Of a stretch of DNA of 64,000 bases, positions 1 through 12,080 are shown one piece after another. The stretch is from Branchiostoma lanceolatum. Its lineage: Eukaryota > Chordata > Leptocardii > Amphioxiformes > Branchiostomatidae. Made by a program: the position numbers and the translations under genes. Where the stretch lies: contig NC_089724.1 of the NCBI RefSeq assembly GCF_035083965.1, positions 19,424,974 through 19,488,973 of the forward strand. The letters run 5' to 3'. Numbering within the stretch: the first letter of the stretch is position 1; each line of letters begins with the position of its first letter. The notes beneath the pieces were generated by a model. It saw only the letters and a list, made by a program, of their open reading frames with translations. It had not been told where the DNA came from and searched no databases.

Positions 1-594
1 TCGAAAAAAGAAGTCAAACCCAAATAAGATAGAATTTAGTGTTAGTATTTGAAATAGAATAGTCGCATGCTATATTGTTACCAATTGTCTGTCCGTCCTT
101 CCATGTTTCATGTAAGTGTACCCATTGGGGAGTATGTAGCCATTTTGCACCCCATTCTCTATTGGTTACAGAGTTAGGTATGATATTCTTTGGTCTAGGT
201 GGGACATCTTGGTTCCAGGGGTCTTTATGCAAATGTGTGCAAATTAAGGAAATACGCCCCAAATTGAAAATAAAGCACCAAACTTGGAGAACACATTTCT
301 CCAACTTTAGCTTTTCACACGACGGAATACTGGTATGTTAATGTGGCACCCAGTCGATCCCGATTCTCCGATACAAACGTGTGGTGTTTTCAGTATGAGA
401 CAATGGTCAGCTTGCTGCTGGCTTTAGCGTGTCGGGAACGGGAAGCGCCAGGTTAATCCCTGCCGAGGGGGATCACATTTATCCCCTAGTACAGACGGAA
501 AGAAGAAAAGAAAATTACCCGGGGATTTATGTAATGAGTTGTTCAATTAACCTGGATACCATCCTGTTTAGCTTCGCCTGTTTGGAGTGATCGA

Positions 595-780
595 GGATGC
601 TAGCGAGCGCATATCAAACGGGGTGGTACTCATGCTAGTGCCCAAATACTTCGAGTCATGATAGCGTATACTGAACAGGGCGGTACCCAGGCTAGTGCCC
701 AAATACTTCGAGTGATGATAGCGTACTACTACAAGTATACTAGCAGGGCGGTACCCAGGGTAGTGCGCAGCGAGTAATGC
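595..780. repeat. Tandem repeat, about 65-bp unit, roughly three copies
   Basis: The core GCTAGTGCCCAAATACTTCG occurs at about 634 and 691. The flanking words GGGCGGTACCCAGG and GATAGCGTA recur near 678 and 746, and near 661 and 718. The first unit is partial and the last one degenerates by about 780. There is no coding content. Confidence 0.75.
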
Positions 781-810
781 CACACAACAGCCAGGGCTAG
801 TTACTAAGTT

Positions 811-1042
811 AGGGCCCTGTCACACTTGTGCGTATATTCAAGTGCGCGTGAGTTGCGCATTAACATTTCCTAGGTAAGGAAAGTTTGCGGGGAAGAAGCT
901 GTTTTCTGCGTTGACCCACCGTTGTGGAGCCTAGTTATCGAACCAAGGAAATGACTTCCTGGGCTGAAAACTTAATCTTGACCAAAAACATGTTAATACG
1001 CAACTCATGCGGGCTTGTACACACAAGTGTGACAGGGGCTTT
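811..1042. mobile_element. MITE-like element with about 20-bp terminal inverted repeats
   Basis: The left end GGGCCCTGTCACACTTGTG (812-830) is inverted at the right end, CACAAGTGTGACAGGGGC (about 1022-1039). TAAGTT flanks both ends (805-810 and 1043-1048) and is a likely target-site duplication. Sub-terminal inverted similarity also exists (GAGTTGCGCATTAAC against GTTAATACGCAACTC). There is no ORF, so the element is non-autonomous. Assignment to a DNA-transposon superfamily is not possible from this copy alone. Confidence 0.85.
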
Positions 1043-3823
1043 TAAGTTCCAACGGTTGTGTTGCAGCAACTTCGCTACACATACATGTAGATAACTTATT
1101 GGTCCATTCTGAGGTATTCTAAGACAATGAGAAGTTAACTAAATGACAGGTGTAATCTCCAAGCAGATAGACGGTTACAACAGTAAAGCCGGCCAGTCCG
1201 AAAAGTTACGATTTTCTGCCCAGCGTCTATTTGAAGATTATGATAGAGAGGCGTTTCTGATGGGGTGTCCAAAATGAGATATAAAGTGATTTGATGTTCA
1301 TAGGAGTGTGGTATCCTTTTCAGTTCAAAGTTGTGTGTATAGCCCCCTATATATGGGCTGTGGTACCGACATAAGTTCTTCAAGCAATAGATAATATACA
1401 TTTTTATCTTTATTCAAACATCAGTGCAATAATACATAATAGAAAACGTCTGGTACGTATAGTTCAGTATAGTTGCATCAGAGGATTCATCAAGGAGCGT
1501 TGATTCGCAGCCTGTGTTTTGGCGAAAGAAGTCAGGAGAGCAAGTCGTCCAAGGCATGGCGAACACACAAACACATTGTACTTTCTCATTTAACCTGAGT
1601 CGCGCTTTTAGCGGCCGCCCGGTCAACCCTTAGGGCCATAAAAGCGATGGGCAGCGGGAGTTTAATCACCTGAATTACTCACTACATAAATACATGTCGT
1701 GCTGGGTGACATATGGGACTCGACGGGGGGCATGGTTCCAAACTATTCCTTTTCTTTCTATACATTTGTTGCCTTCAACGTCCGTCAGATGGTTGACATC
1801 TGCAACACTTTTGTTGTATTTTCTGGATGCAAAAGCTGACTATCAGACGATATCACTCCGTCTGCTGACATATCTTGTAAACAATCACCTGGCCCAAGCT
1901 TTGGTTCAAAATATTCTCATTCCTTTGATTTCACTGCTCTTCTATCAAGGACCATTATAACGCTTGTCCTGAAGGACGTTAGCATTTTCAATGAGTGCCT
2001 GGTTTCAAGCACGTGCTCAGCTGCGGTACAAATGTACGTTCAACAAAGGATTATTCTATCTATTTTATAGTTTTGATTTACAAATATAGAAAATCTAGTC
2101 GATTGTTGCTTAATTCTCCTTTCCAATAAGACTTCAATTCCTGCCTAAGGCTGTATGTAAAAGAACCAATGTTTTTTCAACACTACGAAATAATGATATA
2201 GTTATTGTTGTCTCTGGTCGTGAGTTACAGACAAACGTTACTGCTACAGGCGTGAAATGGGCAGCCAAAATGAAAAACATAGTTAAACGTGACAGTGGTC
2301 TGAGCTCCCCCCCACAATAAGCTAATGTCGACTACTTGCTGTTATCTCTTGTTGTTGGTTCTACGGTAGTGGCAACTGTGAACCACGCGTGTACGTTTGT
2401 GAAACGCATGACACGGAAGGATGAGAAATGGAGTGAGATACTTTCATCTGCACAGTGATTATGTTACAATGCGATCGGCAAACTTTGATCAGAAGAAAAA
2501 TCTCGACAGGAATCATCGTTAATCCTTCCTCCTGGCAGAGATGTGTGACAACAATGTCAGGATACCTTTATAGACCTATTTATCAAGACAGAAGTTTACT
2601 GTGTCAGAACAGATAACCCCTCAACGTTACAAAAAGTTGTAAAAGGATTAACGTGTCACTTTTGCGTAACACAAACAAGGTAATGGCGCAGAATAAGGTT
2701 GAATGCACACGACAAGTTCATTCAAACCAAGATAATGTCCTTGATCAGAATACTAGTATACACTTTTTCATTAATTCGCTAGTTTAAACTTTTTTTCCCC
2801 AGTACAGTAGTGGAATCGACCGTTCGTGTCCTTTTTAAAACACAGAGTCATGTCATGTGGCTAATCAGGTGAAATTAAGGCCAGTCTTTTATATGTATGT
2901 GGTTGGGTGGAATCCTTCGTGTGGGTCTGGGAGGAATGCTAATGATGTGTACATCACACGGGTCAACCGTATAACAACGACAGTTGACATATCTTCTTAC
3001 GTGCCAGTGTAAGCACTCCAAATGGCGGAGTTTAGGAAATTAAAACAGGAAACTGATTGCAACTAAAACAGATTGATATAGTGTTCATCCTATCAGGACT
3101 TTAGTAGTTGTATATTTCTAGAAATAAATCAGTTAAGGTTTGTATCTGTAATGTTCAACTTGTGTAAGCACCCTCCGATGTATAACAGGCAAGCTGCTAG
3201 CAGACTGAAAATCATTGCTTGGATCATACACTAAGTAGACGGGAATGATTCGTTGGTAAGATATGGATCCAAAGTATCTAATAAATATTTTACTGCCTAT
3301 GGGTGAGTGGTGTATCCGAACTTTCATTTCGTGACAGTTTTGGAACTCAGTCATTCCTGTTGCAAACTGAATAGCAAATGAGTAACACAGCATACTATAA
3401 TATATGTGTTTATTGTGTAGATAAACTTTTCATAAGTCGTGCAAGTTATCGAATGAATGATGTCTAATGCGTACAATAATTATGTTAACTTCTGTGAACT
3501 TTTGAAATATCTTGATGTCCATCTCCAACTTGTGACAAACTCAATACAATACAAAACAAAACACAATACTAGTATGGCGTCCAGAATTGGAAGAACACTC
3601 AAAGCGCATCCCTGTGATTTCTTACCATTCAATTAAGCTCAATGAGGCAAGCCTGAGACCTGTTTCGCCACCTTCCAGTATACGGCGTCATTAACAACAA
3701 TGGGAACATTGGGTTTACGACCTATTGGCTAAATGTCCCTTCTTTGAGAGAGAAAAGTTTAACACATAAAGTTGTAAAACTGTAAAACGTTTCGCTCAGA
3801 GTCGCCGTCGGTCGACAATCTGG

Positions 3824-4216
3824 ATGAAAGCTGATACCTCCGAATCTGGCATGGTTGGCCGGTTCGGCGATGCCCTACGGGCCCTGCCGCGCCTTTGTGC
3901 CGAGGCTATCCGCTCTCTGCTTGACGCGTGTTATCTACTCCATCAGTGCTTTATCTACGTGCCCCTTGTGACAATTTGGACATCAGATAGCGACTTGCGG
4001 GAGGCGGAGACGGACGGGTTTGTGACGCGGGACGACCGCACACCTGTCCCCGCCTCCCCGCCTCCCCTGGTGCGGACGGGCCCGCCACCGGGCCCACCCG
4101 GACATCCACAGAACCTAGAGTTGTCGACAACTCCACATCCCCAATCTCTAATTTATTACCTCCTGTTTTCTTTGATTTTGAGTTCGTGCTGTGAGCAAGA
4201 GTTCTTGGAAGGTTGA
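3824..4216 (+). CDS. Hypothetical GC-rich ORF, possible first exon
   Basis: A 130-codon open frame lies in an island clearly richer in G and C than its surroundings (about 3830-4110). The N-terminal part is Leu/Ala/Cys-rich and could form an amphipathic or membrane-associated helix (residues 10-52). A Pro-rich stretch follows at about residues 75-97, with PPPLVRTGPPPGPPGHP. No family is recognised. The opposite strand is also open (3951-4241), as is common in GC-rich DNA, so coding status is uncertain. It may be a first exon, a promoter-associated CpG-rich island or chance. No downstream exon could be joined to it. Confidence 0.25.
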   Translation: MKADTSESGMVGRFGDALRALPRLCAEAIRSLLDACYLLHQCFIYVPLVTIWTSDSDLREAETDGFVTRDDRTPVPASPPPLVRTGPPPGPPGHPQNLELSTTPHPQSLIYYLLFSLILSSCCEQEFLEG

Positions 4217-4331
4217 GGGTCTCCCGTGCCGCTTGACGCACAGGTGTTCAAACAGGTGGTCCGAGGAAACCACACGAGACGTCCCACGGTGATCCAGCCT
4301 CGCAGGCCCGTCACCGCATTGGATGTGCATG

Positions 4332-4616
4332 TAGTATCCTACCAGGTAGGCGCTTTGAATCTTCAGCCTTTTTTCCATGTAGACCCCATAAGCTAATAGT
4401 TATGAGTTATTGTGTGATTTGTGAGAATACCGTGGCATATTGTTCATTGCCTTGACACTACAAGCCGGCTGGCGGTATTCTACCAGGAAGGCGCTTTGAA
4501 TCTTCAGACATTTCATTTTTTCCTGTAGAGCCCATATTAGTTATGAGTTATTGTATAATTTCTGAGAATACCGTGGCATATTATTCAGTGATTTGCCACT
4601 GCAAGCCTGTCGACGG
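4332..4616. repeat. Direct duplication, about 142-bp unit, two copies
   Basis: Copy 1 (about 4332-4473) and copy 2 (about 4475-4616) share GGCGCTTTGAATCTTCAG, TAGTTATGAGTTATTGT and GAGAATACCGTGGCATATT in the same order and spacing. They differ by substitutions and small indels. No terminal inverted repeats are evident. Confidence 0.85.
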
Positions 4617-7491
4617 TATACATAGGTACTTGTGATCTACCACACTTTGAAAACAGCTCTCCATTTGGAAAAAGTATGCCAATCAGGGGAAAGTTACAGT
4701 GACCTGTGAGTTCAGGCGACACACGACTGCAAGCGTGAAATGTATGTGACAGTGTAGCGTTGCGTTTCTGCGTGGCGTTTGGATGTCACATACACCGCAG
4801 AATACGGAAGTAGCCTCGGCGTATAAACAATTCTCCAGGGCGATTGAACCGCATACTCACGAACTTCTATTTCACACAGGAAAGAATAGCAAATATGTTT
4901 CTGTGTGAACTCAGTAGGCAACTTGCCACTGAGATCAGTTAGAATATCATCGACTGCTTAGTTTGTGAAATATCCCGAAACGAGACATATCAGTCTTTCA
5001 TAGTTTAGAATCCTCTCTTCATCACTCATCCAAATGTACATTTATACTGGTACAATCACATTGCCTTCAATGAAAAAATGGAACAAAATCCCCACTTTAC
5101 CTATGAGGAGACGGATTTTACAGTTAATACATGCACAGTCTTGTAAGCTAACGTTACATGATCTTTAGGACTAAAGTAAGTTTAAAGCAAGCCACTTACG
5201 AAAATAAGATTATACGCTTACAGACTTTCACATCGACTTTTCTTGATTCCCTGTGTCTCACGGTGGTCAGTTGTGTCCTTGTCTAACCATGTTTCGGTGG
5301 GAATTCCATACCTAAACCGTGTAAGTCACAAAGATTTTCCCAATTATCTGATAACATCTGTTTGGCTGTCCTGACAATGTATCGGTCTGTGAGATAAAGG
5401 GATAGACGAAAGCAACAGTCTTACCTGTACAATGTGGAAATGTGTGAAGATAAAAAAGACATACATATCGCAAGTCTTACAATCCAGGTTATTGTGTGAT
5501 TTTTCTCCAAGTTATCGCGGACAGTTCAATCATAGGAATCCGTCCGCAGAGCACAAGGAAGAAGCCAGAGAAATTTCCTGTTGGCGACTTGCTGTGTGTA
5601 CTAGTACTACTTGCGTCGCCATGTGACGGCCTTAAACCTGTATTTTGCGTCGTGAGATCAAAGAGCAAGGGAATGTCCGCAACATAACAGCGGTATAACA
5701 ACATGGGAAAAAGCAAAAAGGAGATTTTATCAGTAGTTTCCCACATCCTAACGCACAACGTAATCTAGCCTTTGTTACTCGAGGCTCATGCTGCCTGGTG
5801 CTAGGTGGGCGGGCCTCCTCTCATAGGGAAGGGCTGCTAGAAGCTTGATGTTCAGGTTACCTACCTGTCCAACTATGAAATGGTGGATATAGACTAGTGA
5901 GTATTTGCATATTTGGTAAATGTAAAAAAAGTTGCTTGTCGGGAAAGTGTTTTGAATGATATTTTGTGTAACACCTGGTTTTTATTTATTCGGCAGGTTT
6001 GTGAGAGGGACAGCAGGGAATGTTCGGGGTGGACACCCTCTTCAGCCAACGTCTCAGGAGCCCACTTGAGATGGTAAGCTTCGTTAACAAGTGTGTGTCC
6101 TCGTAATGTTATAAAGTATTGAGAGGTTTTGTTTTGAAACTGCAGCCTAACAAATTCAGTGATGATTACACGTAACGTTACTGAGTACCCACGCATAATC
6201 AAGAAGCCGCGAACTGCCAAAAAGGGCGGCGGAGCAAAGACACAACCCGGTGATGAAAGTTCTACAAGGAAAAGACGAAATAAAAGGAAGCAAATTGCAC
6301 AGGAAACAAATTCAATTTAACAAAACATGTAAACAATCTGTGGCAGGATATAATGCAGAACGTTTGCGGGTTGAACTTTGACAAAATATTTACACATTTT
6401 GTTTCCGTTACTATAGCTATGTAGCCTACGGCCTTAGATATGACAAACAATCGAACTGCATGTATTTCGTTTCCAAAGCGATGTTCCCAGCTTCCGCTAC
6501 AACAAGAGATATAATGTACGTAACGTTATGCCAAAGTCCCTTCAAACACCTGTTCAGTTCAGCAGCCTCTTTAGTATTCACAGCCACTCGACAAGACCTC
6601 ATCACAGAACGTGCATGATTTCAAAGATATGTGGAAGAAACAGGGACTACATTGCCTCTTGAATACGATAGATTGTAAGGCTTAGAAAAAAGTGAAATGA
6701 GTTTCTATGTATCCTTTTAAGCCCGTCACAGAAAAGCTACCACACAAAATCGTGCTTATCTACTCAATTCACTTTTTGTCTGATCCCCCTTGGATACAGT
6801 AACAAGTAGGGCAAAACGATCAGGTATCCGGTTTGCCCTGGAGATATCCGCCTTAATCCGCAAACCATCCGTCAATCCATCTAAACTCTGTAATTACGCC
6901 ATGATATGGCGCGAATTACCCGCGGCGTCAACTTAAAAAGCTGTCGAAAAGGAACGAACAAAGAGTGGAACAAGCCTTCTATTTGATCGATCCGACATTT
7001 AAGTGTATTCACACACAGACAGTAAATCCGCCGGGGCTCTCGAGGCATCCAGTCATTATGGTGGCCCAGCTACGGTATCAGATAAAATCACACGAAGCAT
7101 CATTGCTATGGAGGTAAATGTACGTCTGTTTGCATATTCAACTCGTTCTTTCAGTATAGCAAACAAAGATAGTGCATGTCATATTTGCAACGTAATCTTT
7201 TGCAATGTCTGTCTACACCACTATGAATCAAATATTTTTTTTTTCTTTATTGGTATTTCGAAATAAATTACAAACTCAAACACTAACAGAAAAAAGGACA
7301 TACATGGGCACAACAAAAGCCAAATAAAAACCGGGACAGTGTGTACATGTGCAGCACATATACACTTACAGATGGTCATAGCCTCCCTCATGAGTATCAA
7401 TTGTAGTTAGCCTTCGCTCCAAACAATATTGTATATGATTACATGTCCTTAATTCGTTACATCTATATTATTATCGGTTTGAATAGTAGTA

Positions 7492-7551
7492 TACTATTAG
7501 TATCAATAATTACAAATAGTAATACAATTACTAATAGTATCAATAATTACA
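7492..7551. repeat. AT-rich direct repeat of about 22 bp
   Basis: The word TAGTATCAATAATTACA occurs twice, about 38 bp apart, with short inverted words (ATTAGTAT, ATAGTAAT) between the copies. This is low-complexity AT-rich sequence with no evident function. Confidence 0.6.
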
Positions 7552-8032
7552 TATAATATAATTCACATGAAATTAAATTAAACATAAGGTTCCCCACTTA
7601 CCCCGATGCTTCTCCAGCTTACCCCTCCGAGATGCAATGAGACGTTCTGTCTTTTCAAAAGAAGATACTAATTTTCTAAAGGACTGGAAATTTATGATTT
7701 TTAAACTTCTACACCGGAAGATGAAAATTTTACCTAACAAAATTATCAGATTTTTAAGGGGAGATGCATTTGCAGATATATCTCCGATCAAATATTATTT
7801 ATTATTACTTGTTGTGCTTAGATAACACACTAATCCGTTATGTCATTTGATTTTTTTCCTAGAAAGACATCTGTCTCCAACTATCGACTTGAAGATGGAA
7901 AAAAGTCACGATGCTGTGCTGGACTGTACTGCGGCGATGGTTAAGAGTTATGTAGCCACGTGATATCAGAACAGTATCGATGGATTTGGAAACCACGTCT
8001 ACACTGTATGTCTATATGAATCGGGTACTAAC

Positions 8033-8236
8033 GGCGTGGTCACATTCGTCGTAGGTCTTCGTACGATTTTGATATCTTTGGATTTTAAAGTAGGCCGTGA
8101 CAGAACTAACTACAGACAACGACAGCATTTTCGGTAACAAGGCAGCTAAAATTTGTATGGCACATGTACGGCTATCCCAAGAGTTCTCTCAGTTTGTTGT
8201 CGTACGACGGTCGTTAAACGAATGTGAACAGGCCCC
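8033..8236 (+). mobile_element. MITE-like element, family B, copy 1
   Basis: The left end GGTCACATTCGTCGTA is inverted at the right end around CGTACGACGGTCG and CGAATGTGAACAGGCC. The interior (about 8130-8185, with GGTAACAAGGCAGC and GTACGGCTATCCCAAG) matches the interior of the element at 46867-47076 in reverse complement. Two dispersed copies in opposite orientations support a real repeat family. There is no coding capacity. Confidence 0.75.
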
Positions 8237-8987
8237 AACATTCTGCATATACTGTACTTACATACGCTAGTGTATAGAACATACTCGATGTGACGGATTG
8301 TCCACACCTACCTACTATGCACAGTTACTAGATTCATCAATCTGAATTTCACGGAACGCCCGCCATTACTGATGTAGTCAGCCATACAGCGATGACGGCC
8401 TGAAAAAGTCATGGCTATTGCCAGTACGCTGCTTGGATTCGAGATTCTTGGTCTTGACAAAAGGTACTACCTCCGACAGGGTGAGATTAGAGTTCTCAGT
8501 TTCTGTGTGCAGTAGCATACCGAGCTGAGGTGGTAGACAGAAATTGATGTACAGGAAGATAGAATCTTAGATATGTAATCGCCACCTTGTCATGCCGTTC
8601 ATGTTTAAACATGCTCCCGTGTATGCACAGGAATGCTGCGGTACGTGCCGCCTAACACGAGCTCTATGTCACTAAATCGCCTTATTTCCAGTGTATCTGT
8701 CTGGAGGATTATCGGATAAACGCTGTCTTCACTTCAACAGCGCCCTTAACCGTATACAGGTTATTTAATTGTAGTGCACTTAGTACCAGCCGTTTGAACA
8801 GAGCCTTAGTTTCTATACATTACTTTCAATATGTATTTTTGAGCGTGGTTAGTATATTACCACAGTGTGGTATATCACTGCGGCCTGATTATTACATTAC
8901 TGTGCTGGGTAGTTCCTGGCTATTACAAGTCAGGTGTTTTTATTGGAAAGTTGTTCACACAAGTTTACTTAAGGTTTTAGTTTTAAT

Positions 8988-9050
8988 CCGCCACCTGCAG
9001 CCGGCACCCGGCTGTTGTTTTCATAAGCCGGGGGATGGCTGTAGGTCGGG
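8988..9050 (+). other. Imperfect GC-rich hairpin of miRNA-precursor size
   Basis: The left arm, around CCACCTGCAGCC and CCCGGCT, pairs with the right arm, around AGCCGGG and GGCTGTAGGT. The 12-nt loop is GTTGTTTTCATA. About 20 base pairs form, with a few internal mismatches. Size and shape resemble an animal miRNA precursor, but no known miRNA seed was recognised and no expression evidence exists. It overlaps the end of an unremarkable ORF. Confidence 0.35.
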
Positions 9051-12000
9051 GTTGTGATGTATTGGTTTACAACGCTTACGGAATCGCTATGCCAAATATC
9101 TTTGTATACCCTTGAAGGTCAATGTGGGTCTGGGACGAGTACACCCCTCCGAGACAGCCGTCATGTTTGAGAATCTCTACACGTGGCTGTATGCTCGGAA
9201 TGAGCGCGCTGAGGTAGGACCGTCGCTGTGCTGTGATGTGTAAAAATGTTTGCATATCCGAAAACATGTCCAACATCTAGTGATAGTAAGAAAGGCTAAC
9301 ATTGAAGCAAACTGTGCCGACTTAGGCGCCATAGGACACGCTGTGAAAATGCAACTCTATTGTAGCTAGCCCATAGTTTATCAATATCATTGGCGCTTTA
9401 GTATTATATGTATATAATTGTTAGGATAGGTAATGACTAGAAATAAGATATTTTAGTTTGAGTCCTTATCAAACTCCGTCCCAATTGTATAGGTTGTATT
9501 GCATACAAGTTACAATCATTATATGTGAATTAGATGTCATTATACCAGGCTTGTATCTGGGTACTTGCCTTTATTATATGTACTACGGTGTTCATGGTGA
9601 AGTAACGATTGCGAATTATCTACGCTGTATAGACCCGAACATAGCTGATATATGGTAAGCCAGTAGTTAGACGCGGCATCTAGCGATCATAGTGATTACT
9701 GCATATGAACAAGGCAAATCTGGCAATAAAACCGACTTTTCGATATATTCAGGTTTGTACCCATCGTCGATATTTTTTATCAAAGCGTGAGTTCTTTAAT
9801 GATATATCGTGTATAGAGACTTAAGCATTATAGGGACCTCAACATTATCTTCCTACCAGCCTGACTAAACTGCGCCCCTAGCGGTCCGGATCCACCGACT
9901 GACGGCCCCCTGGCCGATACATGTTGTACCACAGGCTGACCTCCTACCTTCCCTCCCCACCTTCGACCGTAGAACAAAGGCCATATTCCACACATAGTTT
10001 CACAGGACACATAATAGCCAGGAACAAAGAACGACACTTGAAACCTGTAATCGCATAAACACGTAACGTAAACATGTTACACAGGCCGTCTGCTTATGTC
10101 GACTGGTCATGGACTAGCCACGTACTAGCTGTTGAAAGAAAACGTGCACTTTACTACAGTATTCTCCTTACGAACGGTACTATCTTTTGGAACATTAGGT
10201 CCTTCTTTGTCAAGATTGTAACTTCACAAGCTACTGGAGCTTTCAGTGTCTTTTGCGGCGTTTTTGTTAACGTTAGGTCCATCGGCTGCTACATCAGACC
10301 ACGAATACCTTACAAATTTGAATGTACGATGAGGATGGTTAAGCGACCTTGCAATTGGTTGTACTGGCATCTTACTTTTCCCTGTAAGACATTCTGTATC
10401 TCAACAAAACATGTACTGTATTAGCTCAATACAAAAGCCATAATCCTCTGAGAACCTAGCAGCCAATTCCTCTACGTGTCCAGAATGGCTTATCGTCCTG
10501 CCACTGGACGTTGATAGCCATCGCCAAATGTCATTAAGATCTCTTTGCTTGTTATGGCGGCGCTTTTATAAAAGCTGAACTGTGATCACGAACCTTTTAC
10601 AAAAGCTGTACTATGAACACGAATGAAACACAGATCCATCAGGTAACGTCATGATCCAGCTCAATTTTTTTAACCAATTGTGGAGACGGCTTGGGTCATT
10701 TGTCACCATATAAATCCGCGCTTAGCACAGCGAACCTCAGCCGATAGTTTTGTGGGCCACATTGTTTAACTAATAACCCGGCATCCAACCTGGGCCCACC
10801 GCGCTGAGAGTCGCCATAGTTACAAGAGCTCCTTTGTCCAGCTATAAAGCAAGGCTGGTTAGAAACCGTGTTCTCGGGTTGTCGTCCGGTTGATTTGCTG
10901 TGTAAAGCACGGCTTGTGTGACCGGTGTGTGTTTCAGACTAGTTTGTGGTAGCGGTGGAGTGGGCGGCGGACGAGAGAAAACCATCCTTACCGCTGCTAC
11001 CTGGATACGACGTGTTGTTTCCTACCAAGACGCAGTCGGATCTTAACGTCTTGAGGCCCGCAAGACGCTATCTGGTGCGGAGCAATGGAGGGATTGGAGG
11101 GAGATATTTAGCGGGGGACACGGAGAAAGTGTGTTTCTGCGGAACAGGTGTGGAATTCACCTGAACAGGTGTTGTTAAGGCATCAAACGAAGACGTAAAG
11201 GTCAACGCTCTACACTAGACCTTCATTTTGACTGCATGCGGAATGGACCACTGACGTCGACACATAACTTGCGTGGACCATCAGTATACAGGGCTGATGT
11301 ATGTAATGATATCGGGATCTCAATCAAACAGCACCTGGACTATCAACCTTGTCGGATTAAGGACTTACACGTACATGCGTCAGAATGGCACCGTCGATTC
11401 ACGTGTTGTGAGGTGTAGTTCAATATAGCAGGTGGTCTCAAACTTAGAAGAGGAGGACGAATTGGTCCCCAATTCGGGAACGTAGTGCCCAAATCGGCAA
11501 CGCAGCTAAAGAACTCGACGCCAAGGTCCATCTGGGTAAGATCATTCACTTGTCAGACCTTGAACTACATCTAGGTTGTCGCTAGAGTACCGACACTGTG
11601 GGAATCCTATACCCAGAGTGACTTCGGGACGAACGTATTTACGACAAGGATATCGTCTCCCGGCGACGGGAAGGAAGCTTTGCCTGGCTGACTGGTACGG
11701 ACCGAATGCAGGATTTTGAGGTTTAAACCAACTTAGGCGTAAATTGGATCACCTGCCCAAGTTTTATTACAAAGCTTATCGTATCGACAAAGCGGTAGCA
11801 AGAGTGGTGTACAGGGCACAAAGGACCACACAACGGGTACTTGTCATCGTTTGTGCTGTCAAACAATCAATAGATTTTTTCCTGTCTTGGTGACATGGGA
11901 ATGCTTTCTTTCGTTGCTATGACGGCGGCACTAACTACATCTCGGTAACGTTTATTAAATAGTTTCTGATACAAAAAGTCGACACCCGAAACAAGTCGGA

Positions 12001-12080
12001 CATTTACAAGAAGGATCAAGGACATACTTCGGAGCAGACGTTTACTTCTTGAAAGTTAAGGGAACTGTACCACTCCTTTA

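Larger units (their letters stand above)
1..12056. other. Gene-poor stretch upstream of gene A
   Basis: No exon with recognisable protein similarity was found here on either strand. ORFs are short, mutually overlapping and of random composition. The repeats, the hairpin and the one GC-rich ORF that stand out are listed separately. A TATAAAG at about 10842-10848 sits upstream of gene A and could mark a promoter with a 5' untranslated exon, but nothing else supports this. Unlisted parts hold nothing I can name. Confidence 0.5.

Noticed and set aside
10946-11164. 72-aa ORF as a possible 5' coding exon of gene A
   Set aside because: Gene A's ATG at 12081 has its own in-frame upstream stop and no in-phase junction to this ORF was found.
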